Shown one piece after another: positions 9,208 to 14,498 of a DNA stretch of 14,498 bases (position 1 is the stretch's first letter; each line of letters opens with the position of its first letter). The translations under genes and the position numbers were made by a program. The DNA lies in contig JAAAUF010001002.1 in NCBI GenBank assembly GCA_015499985.1, forward strand, positions 1 through 14,498, in the 5' to 3' direction. This DNA is from Haplosporangium gracile. Its lineage: Eukaryota > Mortierellomycota > Mortierellomycetes > Mortierellales > Mortierellaceae. The notes beneath the pieces were generated by a model that was not told the origin of the DNA, did no database searches, and was given only the letters and a program-made list of their open reading frames with translations.

Positions 9208-9489
9208 TTTGGTAATGTGTTTTGTGGGATGGAGATTAGTGTGTTATAATGGAGAAAGTTAAGGAAGTTTAGTGATCAAGAAAAGACAAGGCTTTGTGCC
9301 TCCAACGTTGAAGCATGAAAAGAAAACGAGAAAAAAGGATGGAAAAGCAGTCCCATTATGCTCATTTGGGTTGATTTGAATTTGGCTTTCATTTTCGACC
9401 TGCATCGAAGTCTACGAGAAACAAGAAACAGGAAGGGGAAGTGAAGACAAGACATGGGATGGATGACTAGTGCGTGTTTGCAACCTGAA

Positions 9490-9534
9490 TGTCTGTGTCT
9501 GTGTCTGTGTCTGTGGGCGTGTGTGTGTGTGTGG
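9490..9534. repeat. TG-rich simple repeat (TGTGTC and GT units)
   Basis: Roughly four TGTGTC-type hexamers are followed, after a GGGC interruption, by about eight GT units. Such alternating purine-pyrimidine DNA can adopt the Z form. It lies about 280-330 nt upstream of the TRM9 ATG. Confidence 0.85.
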
Positions 9535-9831
9535 TGTGAGAGAGGGAAAGAACAAACAAAGAAAGAAGGCAAAAGCTTCTAGAATTGAATTGTAATTAAA
9601 TAGAACGAGAAAGAGTCGGGGCAATAGAATTGTCGAGTGCCCCTTCCTCTTCCTCGAACGTACAGTGTGCACTTGGCATTGGCCAAATGGGCAAGACAGT
9701 GGCAGAGGACCCCTCGTCTCTTTCGTTCTTTTTTTCTTTCTTGTTTCCACTTTTTCATTCAATTTTTATTTTTTCTTTTCTTGGTTTCTTTTCTCACACT
9801 TTTTGTCTCTCCTTCTCTTCTTCCTTTTTTT

Positions 9832-9867
9832 CTCTTTTCCTCTTTTCCTCTTTTCCTCTTTTCCTAT
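9832..9867 (+). repeat. (CTTTTCCT)n tandem octamer in a polypyrimidine leader
   Basis: A period-8 pattern of TTTTCCTC repeats four times, embedded in a polypyrimidine block of about 450 nt upstream of the TBRG1-like gene. A homopyrimidine tract with mirror symmetry is a candidate for triplex (H-DNA) formation; this is inference from composition. Confidence 0.8.
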
Positions 9868-10192
9868 TCCCCCCCTCCCTCCTCTCCGCCCTCCCTCTCT
9901 TTATTCCCTCCTCCTTACGATCCTACCACTTTCTTTTCTCCTTGCACCCCATACACCTTTTCCCTCTTTTTATTCCTCTTCCCAATTCTACTCCACTTCC
10001 TCTCTTCACAACAAACAACAACTGTCCCTCCACCGCCCACTAAACCACAAACGCAACTCCTTTTTATTTCTTGTTTTCTCACTCACTATCTCTTCCTCAC
10101 TCCCTCGGCCTGCTTTCATTCATTCATTACCTCATTCATCCCTTACCCCTCCTACACACTCACACACTTTACAAACAACAATAACAACAACA

Positions 10193-13100
10193 ATGAAGGA
10201 CGACAACCTCTCATTCAAAGAAAAGTACCTGAGACTACGCGAACGCTTCGACAGAGTCTCAACGGTAAACTACGTCCTCGTATCCTTATCATAGAAATCA
10301 TAATAACGAAAATTGTCCTTTGTTATTATTGTTATTATTATTATTATTATTATTTTTCCTGCTGCTTTGCCCTCAACCACACATCCACACCTTCCCTTCC
10401 CATCCCTTTCCTCTTTCCTCCCACCCTTCGACTTCACCTTTCATATGCCTCCCTCCCTTTTGCCATTCACCCTCCCCTCCTTCCTTCCCTTCCCTTCCCT
10501 TCCTTTTTCTATCCTCAACAAACCCACTTGCTCTTATTTTAATCTTCCTCGGAGGGAAAATAATAGTCCTTTTTTTTTCTAACGGCCCAACTATATGTCT
10601 TTCTATCTATGCCACTCTCCCTGTCGCCCCTCACCATCATGATCATATCATACTCACGTCGACCACTCCACTTTCGTCTCTAGACCCAACGCCAATACAC
10701 CAATGACCTCCAAGTAGCACGAATCAAGACTCGGAAACTCCGAGAAGAAAACAAGTAAGAGGCGCCTTTCTCTTTACATCGTTACTTCTCAGATGTATTT
10801 TTAGTACTGTTTTCTGTGTTAAATCTGCATCATCATCATTCCGCCATCATCGTCCGTCCCTTCTTCCCTTTTTTTTTCCTTTCCTCTTGTTTTGCTGCTT
10901 TGCGTTGTTCTATCATCCCCCTTGTTCCATTTGCTCTCCCTCCCCCTCCCTCTCTCCCTCGGGGACAGATCGGTATAGAAGAAAATTGGACGCATACATG
11001 TTTACATTTACGTTTCCCAACGGCTGATATTACCCTTCCTTTCCCCTTTTACTCTTCTCGGCTAACACACATACAAACACACGAAACCCCTTTTGTGTTC
11101 GTTGTCGTTAGTTGTGTCCCCAGAGCGTTTTTTTTTCTATTTTTTGACCATATTCGTATGTGTTTGTTCCTGCCTCTTCATTCCTCGATATATCCATTGC
11201 CGAATGCAAGTTGACGCGTCTTGTATTTCTATGCTTTAACCATGATATTTAGCCACCTCTTGGACCTGTTGAGCGAGATACAACAAATGACAGGATCAGG
11301 GTATGATCAATCTTATCACCATTAGCGACTATTGAACCTCACACTGATGAGAAGCATATAAACATGGCTGGGCTCATCAACAGCCGATCATCACTCTATC
11401 ATCCATTGATCAGTGATCAATACAAACAACAACATGCGAACAGCATTTGACTATTGCCAAGAGCACATGTTATGTATGTATGTATGTATGTATGTATGAT
11501 GAGAGATGAACAAAGTTATATTAACAGGCTCCTTACTTTTTCATCGATCAACAAATTAGACCCTCGAGTGACAGTGACACGAGCATGGAGGATTTGAGCG
11601 ATCTGGATGATGACGAGGACGAAGAAATGCGCGAGGAGAGGCTCGACGACAAACATCATCACAGCCATCATCACCATCGTGGACGTACTTACAGGAAGAC
11701 GACCGGTAGCAGTCGCAAAGGTAACCACGCCAGCAAAACTCAGTCCATCGGGCGTTAAATAATCGACGCTCTCTAATACACACACACACACAGCACAGAA
11801 CTCCGGAATCCATCGCCGGCGCGCCACCAACTTGCATTCAACTCTCAACCCTCAACGGCATTTCCGCTTTATCAAATAAACACAAACCCAAACAAAACCC
11901 AATCGTACATCTAGTCGAGGAGGCAAAAAGGACAAAAGACCAGAGTTCTCACTTTCAGAGTTCCCCTTATTTCTTCTTAATCCCTCCCTTTCTATCATCA
12001 CATGCTTGCAGATGTCCCGACGGATGACGGAGAGAGTCTACCACCCGAACCTCATCGCACGGCTGGATTTAGAGGAACAACTCGTGACAGCTTTGACGAC
12101 GAACATTACGAACAAAAGGGCGTTCCACTTCGAGCATACAGCAATCGAGGAACGGTGAACAACAATGGAGCGACCGTCGCAACTGTTAAAAAGGAGAAGC
12201 CGGAGGGTGCTCCCAAGCAGACACGAAAAGCCACGGCAAGTGCTCATTAGATGATTGGATGGATTTATTTTTTAACTTTCACTCTGGCCTTTCTCAACTG
12301 TTGCATAGAACAGCGGTTAATCTCTTTGCACATTTTATCCTTTCTTGACATAAACAGAAACGGGCTGATCGTGGTCGACCGCGTCTTGTCGTTCCTCTCA
12401 AGACCAACCCTGACGGCTCACTGAACTATCCCATTGTTGTCGGAAAGGGCACCAACGAAGTCATCATCGAGAACATGGGTGAGATAGTCACTGCCATTGT
12501 TGATGGCATATTTGTTCCTTATATGGCTGACACTTTGTCGTGCTAACACAATATTTATGCTGTCACTTGTATCTTGTAGGTCGGATCGTCTGGAATGGAC
12601 GAGGATATCACAACCATCGATACATATTTCCTGTGGGTTTCCGAAGCAAGAAGCAGTATACCTCGTTGTCAGACACATCCAAAAAAACCTACTTTATCAG
12701 CGAAATCTTGGACGGCGGGGAGCAACCCATCGTAAGTTAATCTGCATAGCGTACCTTCATTTGTCATTAAATCTTTATTAATCCTTTAAGAAATTAACCT
12801 CCCTTTTATCTATTGATATAGTTTCAAATCACTCTAGAGGACATGCCGGAGAAGGTATTCCGACACTCGTCGTCAAGTGGCGCATGGGAACTCGCGCTGA
12901 AAGGGCTGATGGAGCTCGGATTCAACGCAAAGACGCATGCTTCAGGACCAGATATGTACGGATTGACGAATCTGGGCGTGATCAAGTACATCCAAGAGAT
13001 GCCCAATGCGCACCGATGTCGCCGATACATGCCTCTGAAGTGGATCATTGACGAGGATAACGTCGAGGGAGGGTCTCCGGATTCCTCTGGCCAGGGGTTC

Positions 13101-13724
13101 AAATCCTACGATGGCGGCAAACTTGGATCACGGAGAAAAAAGTTCAACAACAGTCTTTACGCCAGCAATCATGACGTTCTCTTGTCGACTTTGGAAGAAG
13201 CCGCAACTTCATCGGCCCCATCGCAAAAGGTCCCAACCACACCGCCTTCGCGACCCTACACTCCACGCAAATATACCAGGCGCAAGGTCAATGACTCTGC
13301 AGCCACCAACGACCTCACACCTCTGTCGCCTCCTCCACCCCAACCTAACTTTGCGTCGCCGCCGCCACACGAGGTTGTGGGATCCTACGTGGGAAGTTAC
13401 CACTCTGTCGACTATGATCGCGAGGAGCGTGAACACGAAATGACACGACAGCAACAACGACACCACAACCAGCAACAACATCAGCAACAACAGCATCAGC
13501 AGCATCACTTATCAAGGTCAACGACTCCTTTGCCATCGACCGTGACGACTGCGGCAGCTGCGGCAACCATGCCCCGATCTATTTCTGGTCAAGGGCGTTA
13601 CTACCCGGAGAGGTTTTCGAGCCACCCACCCCAACTACCACCCAATACCGAGACTTTGCATGTCCGAAGCAAAGATCCACGCGATCATTACGACTCCTAC
13701 CAACAGCCTCTCATGGAGCCCTAA
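10193..13724 (+). CDS. TBRG1-like nuclear protein with FYRN and FYRC domains (eight exons, 583 aa)
   Basis: Model: join(10193..10264,10684..10754,11253..11300,11560..11720,12012..12235,12358..12478,12580..12731,12822..13724), 1752 nt, all joins in frame. Intron 5 (12236-12357) is GC-AG; the others are GT-AG. Domains in order: an N-terminal helical region (about 8-62) with KYLRLRERFD and REENNHLLDLLSEIQQ, probably coiled coil. Next come an acidic Ser/Asp block and a His-rich patch (about 65-103), then an AT-hook core RGRPR at 197-201. FYRN spans about 212-260 (GYHNHRYIFPVGF) and FYRC about 262-355 (GGEQPIFQITLEDMP, then GPDMYGLTNLGVIKYIQ). A long Pro/Ser-rich tail has a Gln/His stretch near 534-550. 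The order coiled coil then FYRN-FYRC, and the wording of the motifs, match animal TBRG1 (NIAM) rather than SET-domain MLL proteins or JmjC demethylases; neither catalytic domain is present. A chromatin or transcription role is inferred. Exons 3 and 4 contain no useful ATG and were found from splice phase alone. Confidence 0.87.
10265..10683 (+). other. intron 1 of the TBRG1-like gene (419 nt), with ATT repeat
   Basis: The donor is GTAAAC after ACG and the acceptor is TCTCTAG before ACCCAACGC, in phase 0. It starts with a (TTA)n microsatellite at about 10322-10355 and continues as a long CT-rich tract. The translated reading frames in it are Leu/Phe/Ser/Pro runs and not credible. Confidence 0.75.
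10755..11252 (+). other. intron 2 of the TBRG1-like gene (498 nt)
   Basis: The donor is GTAAGA and the acceptor ATATTTAG. The codon is split AA/C and gives Asn, joining REEN to NHLLDLL, which continues the helical pattern. The interior is CT-rich without a credible exon. Confidence 0.75.
11301..11559 (+). other. intron 3 of the TBRG1-like gene (259 nt), palindrome and TATG repeat
   Basis: The donor is GTATGA and the acceptor AAATTAG, with a split Gly codon. It holds a near-perfect palindrome at 11405-11421 (8-bp arms ATTGATCA/TGATCAAT around one G) and seven TATG units at 11471-11498. A 28-codon reading frame from the ATG at 11364 is probably chance. Confidence 0.7.
12236..12357 (+). other. 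GC-AG intron 5 of the TBRG1-like gene (122 nt)
   Basis: The exon ends ACG at 12233-12235 and the intron opens GCAAGT. The acceptor is AAACAG before AAACGGGCT. Only this phase-0 junction keeps the downstream FYRN frame open; using the GT at 12240 gives a stop three codons into the next exon. This is the second GC donor in the window with the same GCAAGT sequence. Confidence 0.82.
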
Positions 13725-14154
13725 AGAAGTAGCTCCGTCACTTTTGGGATAGGAACAGACGCCACCAATTTAGGCTTTGTCCAGTCAACACCATTAGTCT
13801 TCTTTTCTTCTTGATACTCCAGTTCTACGACAACAAACAACACACAAACACTTGCACATATGAAACACAACATTATTATGAAACGCACATATCCATATCT
13901 ACGCATATCGTACCATAACACATCATACTTAATAATCATAGGCTTTTTTCGCCATCCACCTCCCCTTCTTCTGAGGCTCCCTGAAAATAAAAACACAAAA
14001 TAGCAACACGTGTCCCATTTGGCCTTGTTTTTTGAAAATGCACTTTTTCTTGTTTTTGCTTGTTATTAAAAGGTCTGATGACGAAAATGGGATTGTTGCT
14101 ATTGTTAATTTCTAGTTGTGTCGTTTCGTTGATGTCCCATGTTAGTCTGTTTTT
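13725..14154. other. convergent intergenic region, TBRG1-like gene (+) and TRM112 (-)
   Basis: 430 nt separate the two stop codons. It should contain both 3' UTRs. The plus strand has an AATAAA near 13986 and the minus strand is T/A-rich near TRM112. An 8-bp palindrome ACACGTGT with an E-box core lies at 14006-14013. No coding exon is seen on either strand. Confidence 0.6.
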
Positions 14155-14256
14155 TTAGACTTCGTGCTCAGCCAGGAGCATGTTGGGGATACCGTCACGG
14201 ATGATATAGTTGTGTTGGCAGTTTGGGCAGACCATCTTTCCTGACTTGATGTGAGT
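14155..14256 (-). CDS. TRM112: TRM112, last coding exon (partial; 5' exons beyond the window)
   Basis: The exon encodes 33 residues and a stop, reading THIKSGKMVCPNC near its start and IPNMLLAEHEV at the C-terminus. The CPxC pair and the NGIPNMLL-EHEV type ending are the signature of Trm112 proteins. In yeast the CPxC pair completes a four-Cys zinc site with two N-terminal cysteines. The acceptor TTATAG ends at 14257, with phase 0 before Thr. The remaining about 90-100 residues must lie in exons past 14498; the 242 nt on that side show no coding sequence. Trm112 is a small cofactor that stabilises and activates several SAM methyltransferases: Trm9 and Trm11 (tRNA), Bud23 (18S rRNA) and Mtq2 (eRF1). 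The gene is cut by the window edge, not visibly broken. Confidence is high despite the short length because the C-terminus is so characteristic. Confidence 0.9.
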   Translation of the reverse strand, partial: THIKSGKMVCPNCQHNYIIRDGIPNMLLAEHEV

Positions 14257-14498
14257 CTATAAGGCCAATTGGGGTATGAATACGAGGGCGTTAGCAATTG
14301 ATCGGTTGTTTGATTTCGTCCGTTCGTTCGTTCACTGCTTCTGCAAATGTTGCAGTTGGTTTGTTCCTGGCTTGTTCCAGAGGTGTTCTTTCTTCTTTCG
14401 CTGCGACTGTCCACTGCTGATTATCACTACTGCTGGTGCTGATCACTCGCTGAGACCCCACCGTTGATTTCTTGATTGTCCCTCCCCCCCCCCCCCCC
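14257..14498 (-). other. truncated TRM112 intron running off the right edge
   Basis: At least 242 nt lie upstream of the last TRM112 exon without a plausible donor or coding exon in the minus frame. A 90-codon minus frame through it is in the wrong frame for TRM112 and has no domain. Confidence 0.6.
14484..14498. repeat. C15 homopolymer at the right edge
   Basis: The window ends in an uninterrupted run of C, G in the TRM112 transcript sense. Such a run is rare in real fungal DNA and common at assembly ends, so it may be an artefact or an unresolved homopolymer. Confidence 0.85.

Larger units (their letters stand above)
9208..10192. promoter_or_regulatory. divergent promoter region, TRM9 (-) and TBRG1-like gene (+)
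   Basis: 985 nt lie between the two start codons. The TRM9 side has a TGTGTC/GT simple-repeat block (9490-9534). From about 9718 to 10190 the plus strand is almost all C and T, ending in a CAA/ATAAC-rich stretch just before the ATG at 10193. This resembles the leaders of the other genes here but is longer. Long reading frames across it (for example 301 codons at 9637-10542) translate only to Phe/Leu/Ser/Pro runs and are not genes. Transcription start sites are not determined. Confidence 0.6.

Noticed and set aside
9637..10542. 301-codon plus-strand reading frame
   Set aside because: It is a translation of a polypyrimidine leader and intron (Phe/Leu/Ser/Pro runs). It overlaps the true first exon of the TBRG1-like gene in another frame and has no domain.
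11364..11450. 28-codon frame preceded by TATAAA-like sequence in intron 3 of the TBRG1-like gene
   Set aside because: Too short, no recognisable sequence, and TATA-like strings are expected by chance here.
11799..11910. Possible extra exon in intron 4 of the TBRG1-like gene after an ACACAG acceptor-like site
   Set aside because: The frame is open for over 100 nt, but no GT donor gives a length divisible by three, so it cannot be inserted between exons 4 and 5 without a frameshift.
14142..14414. 90-codon minus-strand frame overlapping the TRM112 exon
   Set aside because: It runs in a different frame from the unmistakable TRM112 C-terminus and through the intron; a shadow.
1..14498. Transposons, tRNA or rRNA genes, CRISPR arrays, viral or toxin genes
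   Set aside because: No transposase or reverse-transcriptase motifs, no terminal repeats with target duplications, no cloverleaf with a recognisable T-loop box, and no spaced repeats were seen when reading both strands.

Overview
The window looks like a nuclear contig from a filamentous early-diverging fungus, most likely Mortierellomycota or Mucoromycota. The evidence is compact eukaryotic genes with several short introns (about 90-300 nt) using GTAAGT-type donors, very pyrimidine-rich leaders, Ser/Thr- and Gln-rich low-complexity protein tails, many microsatellites, and protein families typical of fungi. The phylum call is an inference from style; I cannot search databases. The window begins in an (AAC)n microsatellite and ends in a run of C, so it may be a whole contig cut at both ends by low-complexity sequence.

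Layout, with strictly alternating transcription. (1) Minus, 830-5035: an F-box plus ankyrin-repeat protein in four exons (800 aa) with an unusually long 1448-nt first intron. (2) Plus, 5831-7292: TRM61, catalytic subunit of the tRNA m1A58 methyltransferase, three exons (409 aa), first intron GC-AG. (3) Minus, 7362-9207: a TRM9-type tRNA wobble-uridine methyltransferase, four exons (357 aa). (4) Plus, 10193-13724: a nuclear FYRN/FYRC protein resembling animal TBRG1, eight exons (583 aa), with a second GC-AG intron. (5) Minus, 14155-14256 and beyond the edge: the last coding exon of TRM112, the small activator subunit that TRM9 enzymes need. I assembled all models by hand from splice sites. For the four complete genes the exons join in frame, the summed length is divisible by three, and each ends at a stop codon.

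Intergenic regions: two divergent promoter regions (5036-5830 and 9208-10192) carry T-tracts and long polypyrimidine leaders. Two convergent terminator regions separate the gene tails: 7293-7361 (only 69 nt, with AATAAA overlapping the stop codon on both sides) and 13725-14154. I saw no tRNA, rRNA, transposon or CRISPR signal.

How the genes relate: three of the five genes belong to tRNA modification, and two of them (TRM9 and TRM112) encode the two halves of one enzyme, separated only by the FYR-domain gene. The F-box/ankyrin protein would act in ubiquitin-ligase substrate choice and the FYR protein in chromatin or transcription. No direct link between those two and the tRNA genes is visible.
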